Assembly: GCA_018000455.1 (NCBI GenBank)
Contig: JAGNJW010000002.1
Location: 248,001 to 312,000, forward strand
Reading direction: 5' to 3'
Origin: Acidobacteriota bacterium
GTDB lineage: Bacteria > Acidobacteriota > Vicinamibacteria > Vicinamibacterales > UBA2999
DNA length: 64,000 nucleotides
Shown here: positions 1 to 7,908 of the stretch, one piece after another
Numbering within the stretch: position 1 is the stretch's first letter
How the letters are laid out: every line of letters begins with the position of its first letter
Position numbers and translations under genes: made by a program
Notes under the pieces: generated by a model
What the model saw: only the letters and a program-made list of their open reading frames with translations
Database searches by the model: none
What the model was told of the DNA's origin: nothing

Positions 1-33
1 GAAGATGCGGCGGGCGGCGTCGGCCAGCCGCGC

Positions 34-783
34 CTAGCGACCGACCGCCGCCTCTTTGTCGACCTCGAGGCGGACGATCTCACGCACGCGGGTCGCCAGT
101 TCTCTCATCGCCTCGGGATTCGGCTCCCGCTCGGCCGTGGTCAACACGGGCGGGTGCACCACGAGGCGCACGTCGCCTGGCCGGGTCGTGAGTTCGCCCT
201 TCCTCATCACGTGGCGGCTCCCGACGATCGAGAGCGGCACGATCGGGATGCCGGCCTGGACGGCCGCCACGAGGCTGCCGGCCTTGAACGGCGCAACCAG
301 GCCATCCCCGCTGCGCGTGCCTTCCGGAAACACGATGAGCGACAGGCCGCGGCCCGGCAGCGACGTCGCCCAGGCGAAGATGCCGGCGCGATCCGGCCGC
401 CGGCGGTCCACGAGCATGTGTCCGGTCCTGCGCAGGTGCCAGCCGAGGAACGGAAAGCGGCCGAGCGACTCCTTGGCGATGATTCGCAGCTGGAACGGCA
501 GCGACCCGAAGAGCACCGGGATGTCGTAGCTGCTCTGGTGATTCGCGACGAACACGTAGGTCGCACCGGGCGTCAGGTGCTCCACTCCCTCGACGCGCAC
601 GCGCACGCCGGTCGTGGCGAGAATCAGCCACGACCACCACTGCGCGCATTTGTGGGCGAAGTGGCCGTGACCGCCGAGCGCGGTGGAGGCGAGCGACATC
701 GTCCCGAGCACGATCGTGTAGATGGTGATGGCGGGAATCAACCAGATGACCGTGCGAATCAGGTGGAACGACACGACTGTCAC
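34..783 (-). CDS. plsC: 1-acyl-sn-glycerol-3-phosphate acyltransferase
   Basis: Predicted to transfer the second acyl chain onto lysophosphatidic acid at the inner membrane, giving phosphatidic acid. The 249-residue protein begins with a hydrophobic segment (about residues 5-35) and carries the two hallmark acyltransferase motifs: NHQSSYD (HX4D, His82) and FPEGTRS (from residue 152). The start chosen is a GTG that shares its last bases with the radA stop (GTGA overlap), so its translation is probably coupled to radA. Any upstream extension in this frame would be antisense-like sequence inside radA. Length and motifs are normal for PlsC. Bases 1-33 beyond its stop hold no start codon I can assign to another gene. 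Confidence 0.93.
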   Translation of the reverse strand: MTVVSFHLIRTVIWLIPAITIYTIVLGTMSLASTALGGHGHFAHKCAQWWSWLILATTGVRVRVEGVEHLTPGATYVFVANHQSSYDIPVLFGSLPFQLRIIAKESLGRFPFLGWHLRRTGHMLVDRRRPDRAGIFAWATSLPGRGLSLIVFPEGTRSGDGLVAPFKAGSLVAAVQAGIPIVPLSIVGSRHVMRKGELTTRPGDVRLVVHPPVLTTAEREPNPEAMRELATRVREIVRLEVDKEAAVGR

Positions 784-2183
784 CCGATGAGCACGTCGAG
801 CGCCTCGCCCACGTGGCGGACACCGACGAGCGTCGTGCCGGCGTCGTCGGCCTGCTGCCGGCTGTCGTCGTCGAGATTGGCGGCCGGCAGCACCACCCGG
901 GTGAAGCCGAGTTGCCGCGCCTCTCGCAGCCTGAGCGGCGCCTGCGGCACGCCGCGGACTTCCCCGCCGAGGCCGACTTCGCCGAACACTGCCGTCCCCT
1001 GCACGATCGGCCGGTTTCGTACGCTCGAGGCCAGGGCCGCGATGACCGCCAGGTCGGCGGCCGGCTCGTCGAGGCTCATGCCGCCGGCGATGTTCACGTA
1101 GACGTCCTCGCCGACCAGCACCAGTCCCGCGCGCTTCTCGAGCACGGCCAAGAGCAGCGACACCCGCCCTGAGTCGATGCCCACGGCCATCCGGCGCGCC
1201 GTGCCGTAGGTGGCGGTGCTGACGAGCGCTTGCACCTCGACCAGGAGCGGGCGCGAACCCTCGACGCAGCACAGCACCGCCGAACCCGGGGTGGCCGTCG
1301 GCCGCTCGGCCAGGAACAACTGCGACGGATTCGGCACCGCGCGCAGCCCGCCGCCGGTCATCTCGAACACGCCGAGCTCGCTCACGGCGCCGAAACGGTT
1401 CTTGATCGCCCGCACGACCCGGTGCGAGTGGTGCCGCTCCCCCTCGAAATAGAGCACCGTGTCGACCACGTGCTCGAGCACCTTGGGGCCGGCCAGCGCG
1501 CCATCCTTGGTGACGTGCCCGACCAGGAAGGTCGGCAGATCGTGACCCTTGGCCGTGAACAGGAACTGCGTCGCTGCCTCGCGCACTTGGCCGATGCTGC
1601 CTGGCGCCGATTGGAACTTGAGCGAGAACACGGTCTGAATCGAATCCACGACCAGCAGCCGCGGCCGCACCCGCCCGATCTCCTCGAGGATGCGTTCGAC
1701 GCAGGTCTCGGCCAGCAGGAACAGCGGCGCGTCGCCGACGCCGAGCCGCTCGCCACGTAATTTCACCTGATGTTCGGATTCCTCGCCGGAGGCGTAGAGC
1801 ACGGCGCCGTGCACGCGCGCGAAGTTCGCTGCCGCCTGCAGCAGCAACGTCGATTTGCCGATGCCGGGCTCTCCGCCGAGCAGCACGAGCGAGCCCGGGA
1901 CGATGCCCCCGCCGAGCACACGATCGAACTCGTCGATGCCGCTCGTGAGGCGGGCGGCGTCGCTCGCCTCGATGTCCGCGTACTTCTTGGCGCCGCCGGT
2001 GCCGCCGGGCAACGAGTAGCGATGACCTCCCGCCGCCAGTCCGCCGCCGCCCGCTGCCGGCTCGGTCGGGCGCTCCTCGACGAACGAGTTCCACGCCTCG
2101 CAGTCGGGACAGCGGCCGAGCCACTTCGCCGACTGGCTGCCGCACTCCTGGCACACGAACACGGGCTTCAGGGCCTTGCTCAT
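780..2183 (-). CDS. radA: DNA repair protein RadA (Sms)
   Basis: RadA is a RecA-like ATPase that promotes branch migration during recombinational repair. Visible parts: an N-terminal zinc finger (Cys11, Cys14, Cys25, Cys28), a Walker A motif GGEPGIGKST (Lys110), the RadA-specific KNRFG motif in the middle, and a Lon-protease-like C-terminal domain. At 467 residues it has the usual length. It is first of a two-gene unit with plsC. The sequence TAGGAT at 2192-2197 (minus strand), only 8 bases before the ATG, looks like a -10 box, so the mRNA may be nearly leaderless. Confidence 0.96.
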   Translation of the reverse strand: MSKALKPVFVCQECGSQSAKWLGRCPDCEAWNSFVEERPTEPAAGGGGLAAGGHRYSLPGGTGGAKKYADIEASDAARLTSGIDEFDRVLGGGIVPGSLVLLGGEPGIGKSTLLLQAAANFARVHGAVLYASGEESEHQVKLRGERLGVGDAPLFLLAETCVERILEEIGRVRPRLLVVDSIQTVFSLKFQSAPGSIGQVREAATQFLFTAKGHDLPTFLVGHVTKDGALAGPKVLEHVVDTVLYFEGERHHSHRVVRAIKNRFGAVSELGVFEMTGGGLRAVPNPSQLFLAERPTATPGSAVLCCVEGSRPLLVEVQALVSTATYGTARRMAVGIDSGRVSLLLAVLEKRAGLVLVGEDVYVNIAGGMSLDEPAADLAVIAALASSVRNRPIVQGTAVFGEVGLGGEVRGVPQAPLRLREARQLGFTRVVLPAANLDDDSRQQADDAGTTLVGVRHVGEALDVLIG

Positions 2184-2260
2184 CGCACAAGATCCTACAC
2201 GCCTTCTCGCGCCGGCCGGCGCCAGTCCGTCGACCGACGATGACGCGCGGGGAAACGAAC

Positions 2261-2647
2261 ATGGCCTACGACGAGCGGCTGGCTGATCGGGTGCGCGCGC
2301 TTCTCGGCGACCTGGTCATCCGCGTGGCGGCCACCGACTACGAGCGCATGCTCGACGAGCCCTACGCGCGGCCGATGGACTTCACGAGGCGGCCGATGCG
2401 CGGTTGGATCTACGTGGCACCGGAAGGTGTCAGTACCCCGGCCGCACTCGCCCGCTGGGTGAAGCGCGCCGGGCGCGTCAGATGTAGCGACGTTCGACGC
2501 GGGCGCCGAGGCGGCACAGCACTTCGTAGGGAATGGTGCCGATCCACGCGGCCATCTCGCGGGCGTCGATGGTCTGCCAGGACGCCGGTCCCTGGGTGCC
2601 GAGGAAGACGACCTCGTCGCCCGTCGAGACGCCGTCGATGGCCGTGA
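2261..2647 (+). pseudogene. TfoX/Sxy N-terminal-domain gene remnant (internal deletion)
   Basis: The first 75 or so residues match the two ends of a TfoX/Sxy-type N-terminal domain (start MAYDERLADRVRALLGD; later YARPMDFTRRPMRGW and YVAPEG). The central part of the family, normally about 30 residues with the Met-Phe-Gly-Gly region, is missing, and the reading frame continues across the join. After the VKRAG segment (about 2475) similarity stops and the frame runs on antisense through the 3' end of alr until 2645-2647. I read this as a decayed gene: one in-frame internal deletion plus loss of the natural 3' end. A purine-rich ribosome site (GGGGAAACGA) still precedes the ATG. It could alternatively be a short expressed derivative. 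Confidence 0.55.
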
Positions 2648-3638
2648 CGTCCACCGTGAGCATGTCCATGCTGACGGCACCCACGATTGGCGCGCGGGCC
2701 CCGCGCACCAGTGCGGCGCCGCGACCTTCCAGGCGCCGGTCGAGACCGTCGGCGTAGCCGGCGGGCACGACGGCGACCGTCATGGGCGACGGCGCCTCGT
2801 AGCGCCCGCCGTATCCGATTCGCTCGCCGGCGCGGATGCCCTTGACGGCCACGACGCGACTCGCGAGCGTCATCGCCGGCGCCAGCGGCACGGTGGTCGC
2901 CAGCGGAGCCGGCACCAGCCCGTAGAGCAGCAGACCGGGGCGGATGAAGTCCGCCCACGTACGTGAGTCGCGCAGGGTGGCGGCGCTGTTGGCGGCGTGC
3001 CCCTTGCGCCCCGCTGCACCCAGCCCGACGACGGCCTCGCGCGCCGCCGCGAAACGCCGGCGCTGCGTTTCGAAGAGCGGGTCTTCGGCGTCGTCGGCCG
3101 TGGCGAAGTGGGTCGACAGCGCTTCGACGCGCAGTGACGGGCTGGCGAGCACCTCGGGCAACGATCGGTGCAGGTTGTCGAAACGAAAACCGAGGCGGTT
3201 GAGCCCGGTGTCGATCTTGAGATGACAGGTCAGGGTGACACCGCGCGCTGCGGCGGCCGCGGCCAGGGCACGCGCTGCGGCGGGACTCGACAGGGTCGGG
3301 GTCAACGCGTGGTCGAAGACACCGGCCACGTCGCTGACGCTCAATGCACCGAACACCAGGATGCGCCCGGTGACTCCCGCGTGGCGAAGCTCCACACCCT
3401 CCTCGATGTCGGCGACGGCCAGCCACGAGGCGCCGGCCTCGACCAGGGCGCGCGCCACGGGCACCGCGCCATGGCCGTAGGCATTGGCCTTGACCACGGC
3501 GATGATGCCGGGCGGTGCCTCCGGGCCGCGCCCGGCCTCGCGGTTGCGCGCGGCTTCCTGCGCCAGGTGGGCCGACAGCGCCTGGAAGTTGCGCCGGACG
3601 GCCTCGAGATCGACCCGTGCGGCCGTGCAGCGAATCAC
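2478..3638 (-). CDS. alr: Alanine racemase
   Basis: PLP-dependent interconversion of L- and D-alanine in the cytoplasm, supplying D-Ala for peptidoglycan. The 386-residue protein shows the PLP-lysine motif VKANAYGHG (Lys50), the TIM-barrel N-terminal domain, and the C-terminal catalytic-Tyr segment IGYGGRYEA followed by PAGYADGL and SMDM motifs. The start is GTG, overlapping the dnaB stop by GTGA, which suggests coupled translation. The family normally sits next to dnaB in this kind of gene order. Confidence 0.96.
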   Translation of the reverse strand: MIRCTAARVDLEAVRRNFQALSAHLAQEAARNREAGRGPEAPPGIIAVVKANAYGHGAVPVARALVEAGASWLAVADIEEGVELRHAGVTGRILVFGALSVSDVAGVFDHALTPTLSSPAAARALAAAAAARGVTLTCHLKIDTGLNRLGFRFDNLHRSLPEVLASPSLRVEALSTHFATADDAEDPLFETQRRRFAAAREAVVGLGAAGRKGHAANSAATLRDSRTWADFIRPGLLLYGLVPAPLATTVPLAPAMTLASRVVAVKGIRAGERIGYGGRYEAPSPMTVAVVPAGYADGLDRRLEGRGAALVRGARAPIVGAVSMDMLTVDVTAIDGVSTGDEVVFLGTQGPASWQTIDAREMAAWIGTIPYEVLCRLGARVERRYI

Positions 3639-5011
3639 TCGCCCGGAGCGAGGGGCATGAACTTGGTCTGCCCCGCGATGAAAGCGGTCTTCACCGTGCC
3701 GGTCGGACCGTTACGTTGCTTGGACAGAATCAACTCGGCGATGCCGTCGGTCTCGGCGGGCACCGAGCGGTCGGCCTTGTACATCTCTTCCCGGTAGATC
3801 ATGATGACGACATCGGCGTCTTGCTCGAGGGCGCCAGACTCACGCAGGTCCGACAGCATCGGCCGTTTGTCGGAGCGGGCTTCGGGCGCGCGCGAGAGCT
3901 GCGAGAGCACGATGATGGGGACGTTCAGCTCCTTGGCGAGGCCCTTGAGCGAGCGCGAGATGGCCGCTAGTTCGAGGGTGCGGTTCTCGGCACGTCCACG
4001 CCCCGTCATGAGCTGCACGTAGTCGACGGCCAGGATGTCGAGCCCGTGCTCGGCCTGCAGGCGGCGTGCCTTGGCGCGCATCTCGAGCACACCGATGCCG
4101 GCCGAATCGTCGACGAAGAGCTGCGCTTCGGCGAGCGTCTCCATGGCGTGCGTGATGTGGCCGTATTCGCGCTGGCCAATCTGGCCGCTGAGCAGACGAA
4201 AGCTGTCGATCTTCGCCTCCGACGCCAGCATGCGCATGAAGAGCTGTTCTTTCGACATCTCGAGGCTGAACACGCCGGCCACGCCCTGACGCGGCAGACC
4301 GGCGGGCGCGGCGTGGGTGGCCACGTGCTGGCAGACGTTCAGCACGAGACTGGTCTTGCCCATCGACGGCCTTGCGGCCACGATCACCAGGTCGCCGGGT
4401 TGGAAGCCCCGGGTCATCTTGTCGAGGTCGGGCAGGTGCGTGCCGACGCCGGTGATGTACGACTGGTGCTCGAACAGCTTCTCGATCTTGGGAAAGCTCT
4501 CCTGCACGAGCTGGCGCATCGGCACGAAGCCCGCTTTGATCCGATCCTCCGCCACGGCGAAGATGGCACCTTCGGCGTCGTCGAGAATGAGGTCGGCGTC
4601 CTGGTCGGCCTCGTAGGCGTTGGCGACGATCTTGGTCGCGGCGTAGATCAGGCTGCGCAGGGTCGCCTTTTCCCTGACGATGCGCGCGTAGTACTCGACA
4701 TTGGTCGCGCGCGGCACGCCGTCGACGAGGGCGGCGAGGTAGGCGGCGCCGCCGACCTCCTCGAGCTCGCCGGCCCGGGCCAGTTCCTCGCGCAGCGTCA
4801 CGAAATCGATGGCGTTGCGCCGCTCGGTGAGTTGCACCATCCGCTCGAAGATTCGCCGGTGGGCGTCGCGGAAGAAGGACTCGGGCGTGATGATGGCGAT
4901 GGCAGTGTTGAACGCCTCGTTGTCGAGCAGCACGGCGCCGAGCACCGAGCGTTCGGCGTCGAGGTTGTGCGGCAGGGTGCGCTCGTGCGCGGGGACTGCG
5001 GTTTCGGCCAT
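3635..5011 (-). CDS. dnaB: Replicative DNA helicase DnaB
   Basis: Hexameric 5'-3' helicase that unwinds DNA ahead of the replisome. The 458-residue protein has an N-terminal domain beginning LPHNLDAERSVLGA, Walker A ARPSMGKTS, Walker B ILAVDYVQLM, and the C-terminal RecA-like core ending in the usual KQRNGPTG and FxxxxTKF region. I start at the ATG at 5011 because residues further upstream would be encoded by a period-7 repeat array (peptide SLFPVPCSPFPV) and do not resemble DnaB. Downstream alr overlaps by four bases. A terminator and repeat arrays separate it from rplI. Confidence 0.96.
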   Translation of the reverse strand: MAETAVPAHERTLPHNLDAERSVLGAVLLDNEAFNTAIAIITPESFFRDAHRRIFERMVQLTERRNAIDFVTLREELARAGELEEVGGAAYLAALVDGVPRATNVEYYARIVREKATLRSLIYAATKIVANAYEADQDADLILDDAEGAIFAVAEDRIKAGFVPMRQLVQESFPKIEKLFEHQSYITGVGTHLPDLDKMTRGFQPGDLVIVAARPSMGKTSLVLNVCQHVATHAAPAGLPRQGVAGVFSLEMSKEQLFMRMLASEAKIDSFRLLSGQIGQREYGHITHAMETLAEAQLFVDDSAGIGVLEMRAKARRLQAEHGLDILAVDYVQLMTGRGRAENRTLELAAISRSLKGLAKELNVPIIVLSQLSRAPEARSDKRPMLSDLRESGALEQDADVVIMIYREEMYKADRSVPAETDGIAELILSKQRNGPTGTVKTAFIAGQTKFMPLAPGE

Positions 5012-5020
5012 GGATAGCTG

Positions 5021-5060
5021 AACAGGGAACGGGGAACAGGGAACAGGGAACAGGGAACGG
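5021..5060. repeat. Period-7 tandem array, AACAGGG type
   Basis: Nearly six copies of a seven-base unit (AACAGGG, with AACGGGG variants) lie 10 bases upstream of the dnaB ATG. A second array of the same unit in opposite orientation lies at 5224-5256, immediately after the rplI stop codon, with an intrinsic terminator between the two. The phase and unit length are read directly from the sequence. Confidence 0.9.
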
Positions 5061-5160
5061 CACACGAGACCGCACGAGGCTCAGTTCGCCGAGGATTGAA
5101 CTTTACGCCCGACGCTCAGCGGCATTCAAGTGGCGTTCTCGGCCAGGCCGGGAACGCCCC

Positions 5161-5198
5161 GAAAAAATGGCCGGGCACACACGATCGTGTGCCCAGCC
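5161..5198 (-). terminator. Intrinsic terminator after rplI
   Basis: On the minus strand a 12-pair stem (with one G-U wobble) and a 6-base loop at 5169-5198 is followed by A and six T residues (5162-5167). It ends the rpsF-rpsR-rplI transcript before dnaB and sits between two inverted period-7 repeat arrays. Confidence 0.85.
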
Positions 5199-5223
5199 TT
5201 GGTGTGACAGCGGGACAGCCAGT

Positions 5224-5257
5224 CCCCTGTTCCCCGTTCCCCGTTCCCTGTTCCCCT
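5224..5257. repeat. Period-7 array, inverted copy next to rplI stop
   Basis: Four to five copies of CCTGTTC/CCCGTTC, the reverse complement of the array at 5021-5060. The TAG stop codon of rplI (5256-5258 on the minus strand) is directly joined to the array. With the first array it can form a long inverted repeat of about 30 bases per arm enclosing the terminator. Confidence 0.88.
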
Positions 5258-5699
5258 ATTCCTTAGCGACCGTGACCTTGAGCTGGGCGGTGACGTCGCG
5301 GTGCAGCCTGACGGGTACCGTGAAGTCGCCCAGGGCCTTGATGGCGTCGGGCAGCAGAATCTTGCGACGGTCGACGTCGAAGCCCTTGGCCTTGAGCGCA
5401 TCGGCGAGGTCCTGGTTGGTGACCGAGCCATAGAGCTGCTCGGTGTCTCCCACCTTGCGGGTGAAGGCCAGCTCCAACGCCGAAAGGCGCGTGGCGATGG
5501 CTTCTGACGCGGCGCGCTCTTCCGCCTCGCGTGCTTCGGCGATCTTGCGTTCGCGCTCGACGCGCTTCTTGTTGCCGTCGGTCGCCAGCAGCGCCAGCTT
5601 CCGGGGCAGGAGGTAGTTGCGGGCGTAGCCGTCGGCCACTTTGACGATCTGGCCGCGCTCGCCCAGGTGTTCCACGTGGTCGCGGAGGATGATTTCCAT
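5256..5699 (-). CDS. rplI: 50S ribosomal protein L9
   Basis: Large-subunit protein that binds 23S rRNA near the L1 stalk. The 147-residue sequence starts with the typical MEIILRDHVEHLGERGQ and contains GYARNYLLPRKLAL, followed by the long connecting helix and the C-terminal domain. A strong ribosome site (AGGAGG) overlaps the rpsR stop codon, which fits rpsF-rpsR-rplI being one transcript. The gene ends at a TAG joined to a repeat array, and a terminator follows. Confidence 0.97.
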   Translation of the reverse strand: MEIILRDHVEHLGERGQIVKVADGYARNYLLPRKLALLATDGNKKRVERERKIAEAREAEERAASEAIATRLSALELAFTRKVGDTEQLYGSVTNQDLADALKAKGFDVDRRKILLPDAIKALGDFTVPVRLHRDVTAQLKVTVAKE

Positions 5700-5707
5700 G
5701 GCTCCTC

Positions 5708-6013
5708 CTAGTCGGTCACGTACGGCAGCAGCGCGATCTGTCTGGCGCGCATGATCGCCGTCCGTAGCTTGCGCTGGTGCAGCGCACAGGTTCCCGAGAT
5801 GCGGCGCGGCATCACCTTGCCGCGCTCGGGCACGAAGCCGGAGAGCATGCGGACATCCTTGTAGTTGATGTCATCGATGCGCTCCGCGCAGAACTTGCAC
5901 ACCTTGCGGCGGCGGAACATCCCACGGCGCTGGCCGTCCTTCTTGTCGCCGGCGGCCTTGGCGCCTCGTCCGCGTCCCTTGCCGGCCGGACCTGACTTCT
6001 TCGCAAATGCCAT
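5708..6013 (-). CDS. rpsR: 30S ribosomal protein S18
   Basis: Small-subunit protein that pairs with S6 on the platform. The 101-residue protein has a lysine/glycine-rich N-terminal extension of about 30 residues before the conserved core ([12 protein letters not shown], then DYKDV-like and [13 protein letters not shown]). Its Cys residues (KVCKFC and GTC) point to a zinc-binding S18 type. It lies 5 bases after rpsF. Confidence 0.96.
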   Translation of the reverse strand: MAFAKKSGPAGKGRGRGAKAAGDKKDGQRRGMFRRRKVCKFCAERIDDINYKDVRMLSGFVPERGKVMPRRISGTCALHQRKLRTAIMRARQIALLPYVTD

Positions 6014-6018
6014 GATGC

Positions 6019-6471
6019 TTATGCCTCCGGTGACTCGTAGCCGTCGCGATCGTCGTCTTCGCCATCACTCTGCTGCGGACCTTCACCCGGCTGACGGTCT
6101 GGCGGCAAGCCGCGCGCGGTGCGGCGGCGGCGCGAGTCGTCGACGCGGATGGTCTTGGCCCGCTCGGCCCTGCGCTCGCTCTCGTCGATGCGGACGACGA
6201 GGTGACGCAGCAGCCCTTCGGTGACGCGCAGCCGGCGGTCGATCTCCTTCATGAGCTCGCCGCTGCCGGCGATCACGTGCAGCACGTAGAAGCCTTCCTT
6301 GTGGTTGGCGATGTCGTAGGCCAGCTTGCGGCGGCCCCAGGCGTCGGTCTTCTCGAGGGTGCCGCCAACGCGCGCGATGATGGCTTCGACTTGCGCCTGC
6401 ATGTCGGCCACCTCGGCCTCGGTGGCCTCGGGTTTCATGACGTATACGAGTTCGTACTTCCGGTCGCTCAT
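6019..6471 (-). CDS. rpsF: 30S ribosomal protein S6
   Basis: Small-subunit protein, partner of S18. The core [15 protein letters not shown] through [16 protein letters not shown] is standard S6, about 100 residues. Here it is followed by an unusually long charged tail rich in Arg, Gly, Asp and Pro (total 150 residues). The start at 6471 is chosen because an AAGGAG ribosome site lies 5-6 bases upstream; a further-upstream ATG has no such site. Confidence 0.95.
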   Translation of the reverse strand: MSDRKYELVYVMKPEATEAEVADMQAQVEAIIARVGGTLEKTDAWGRRKLAYDIANHKEGFYVLHVIAGSGELMKEIDRRLRVTEGLLRHLVVRIDESERRAERAKTIRVDDSRRRRTARGLPPDRQPGEGPQQSDGEDDDRDGYESPEA

Positions 6472-6550
6472 CCGTTCTCCTTGTGGACTCGCCTTCGTCC
6501 CTTCGGACGCCGGCTTGGCCACCGTAGTGGCAAGGAGACCTGCCGGCCCG

Positions 6551-7144
6551 TCACGTGACGGGCCCGGGGTCCTGCTTGTCGTTGGCTGCGTTGAACGCGT
6601 TCATCACACGTTCGATGCCCTCGGTGACGAACATCACCGCGGCATCGGCGGCCCGCAGCACGGCCGCCTCCACCTGTTCGCGTTCGTCCCCGGCGAAAGT
6701 GCCGAGCACGTGGTCCGCGAGTTCCTTCTGCCCGTCGCCCCGGCCGACGCCAATGCGCAGCCGTGATACGTCGGTCGTGCCGAGGCGGCCGATGACCGAC
6801 TTCAGGCCATTGTGCCCGCCGTGGCTGCCGCCTCGTCCGGCCCGCAGCCGACCAAGTGGCAGGGCCACTTCGTCGAGCACCACGAGCACGTCCGGGACGG
6901 CCACCTTGTAGAACCCCGCGAGCCCGGCCACCGCCTCGCCGCTGAGATTCATGAACGTCACGGGCTTGGCCACGAGCACCGGCTCGTCGCCTTCCCGCAC
7001 CCGGGCGACGAGCGCCTGGTGCTGCTCTCGCCACTGGTCGACGGACCACCGGCGGGCGAGCGCGTCGATCACCCGGAACCCGATGTTGTGGCGCGTGTTG
7101 TCGTAGCGCGCCCCGGGATTCCCGAGTCCGACGATGAGCTTCAC
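6551..7144 (-). CDS. pth: Peptidyl-tRNA hydrolase
   Basis: Releases tRNA from prematurely dropped peptidyl-tRNAs in the cytoplasm. The 197-residue protein begins KLIVGLGNPGARYDNTRHN (catalytic His in TRHNIG) and has FMNLSGEAV and GGSHGGHNGLKS motifs, all diagnostic of Pth. The start is a GTG in a GTGA overlap with the rplY stop. The rplY-pth pairing is a widely conserved order and suggests coupled expression. Confidence 0.96.
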   Translation of the reverse strand: MKLIVGLGNPGARYDNTRHNIGFRVIDALARRWSVDQWREQHQALVARVREGDEPVLVAKPVTFMNLSGEAVAGLAGFYKVAVPDVLVVLDEVALPLGRLRAGRGGSHGGHNGLKSVIGRLGTTDVSRLRIGVGRGDGQKELADHVLGTFAGDEREQVEAAVLRAADAAVMFVTEGIERVMNAFNAANDKQDPGPVT

Positions 7145-7830
7145 TTCTTCGGCTTGTCCTTGTCGTCGCCTTCCTTGTCGGTCTTGCCCTTCTTCGCCAC
7201 TTCGGGCTCGGCTGCGGCCGCCGGCGTCACCGCGGCATCCGCTGCCGGTTCCGCCGCGGCCTTCACGTTGACGATGTGGACGAGCATCAGGTCGGCTTCG
7301 CTCAGCGGCGTCCACGAGGCGTTGGCCGCCAGGTCGCGCACGTAGATGGCCTGGCCGAGTTCGAGGTCGGCGACGTCGACGTCGATGTGGTCGGGAATCG
7401 ACGTCGGCAGGCACTCGACTTCCACTTCCTTGTGCAGGAACTCGAGCACGCCGCCCTGCGTCTTGACACCCTTCGGATCGCCGTTGAGCACGACGGGCAC
7501 CATCACGGCGATCTTCTTCTCGAGATTGACACGGTAGAAGTCGGCGTGCAACAGCGTCTGCGTCACCGGGTCGAGTTGGAACTCGCGGACGAGCACGCGC
7601 TGCGTGCTCTCGCCCGGCCCGTTGAGGGTGATGAGCGTGTTGACACCCGACGCCGAGTGCAGGATACGCATCATGTCCTTCGGACTGACGGCGACGTGCA
7701 CCGGCGCGATCTCGTCGCCGGCCATCTGCGCACCGTAGACCACCGCGGGCACATGGCCCGACGCACGCAGCCGGCGCGCCTCGTTCTTGCCTTTTCCTGT
7801 CCGATTGACTGCCGCAAGTGTCGCTTCCAT
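7141..7830 (-). CDS. rplY: 50S ribosomal protein L25 (general stress protein Ctc form)
   Basis: 5S rRNA-binding protein. The 229-residue protein consists of the L25 domain (MEATLAAVNRTGKGKNEARR onward, about 95 residues), the extra beta domain of the TL5/Ctc type, and a low-complexity Ala/Glu/Lys tail ending in DKEGDDKDKPKK. An AAGGA ribosome site lies about 9 bases before the ATG. It is upstream of pth and downstream of prs, with a period-7 repeat array in the prs-rplY spacer. Confidence 0.95.
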   Translation of the reverse strand: MEATLAAVNRTGKGKNEARRLRASGHVPAVVYGAQMAGDEIAPVHVAVSPKDMMRILHSASGVNTLITLNGPGESTQRVLVREFQLDPVTQTLLHADFYRVNLEKKIAVMVPVVLNGDPKGVKTQGGVLEFLHKEVEVECLPTSIPDHIDVDVADLELGQAIYVRDLAANASWTPLSEADLMLVHIVNVKAAAEPAADAAVTPAAAAEPEVAKKGKTDKEGDDKDKPKK

Positions 7831-7863
7831 GACGTCGAATCCTTGTCGCTAGCCTCGTTCGTT

Positions 7864-7894
7864 CCAGCCGCCAGCCGCTAGCTGCTAGCCGCTG
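7864..7894. repeat. Period-7 tandem array, CCAGCCG/CTAGCCG type
   Basis: Just over four copies of a seven-base unit (CCAGCCG, CCAGCCG, CTAGCTG, CTAGCCG, then CTG) occupy the spacer between prs and rplY. The same unit forms two inverted arrays around a terminator at 44151-44296. Unlike that locus, no terminator or second array is visible here. Confidence 0.85.
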
Positions 7895-7908
7895 TCGTCG
7901 CTCGTCGT

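Noticed and set aside
1-33. Start of another minus-strand gene downstream of plsC
   Set aside because: The 33 bases contain no start codon in a convincing context and are too short to judge.
34-2262. A single 742-codon gene covering plsC and radA
   Set aside because: Only its last 249 residues resemble a protein family (PlsC); the rest is a shadow of radA.
5012-5065. N-terminal extension of dnaB
   Set aside because: The extra codons are the period-7 repeat read as SLFPVPCSPFPV; DnaB homology starts after ATG 5011.
5021-5257. CRISPR-like array
   Set aside because: The units are seven bases and contiguous, with no spacers and no cas genes.
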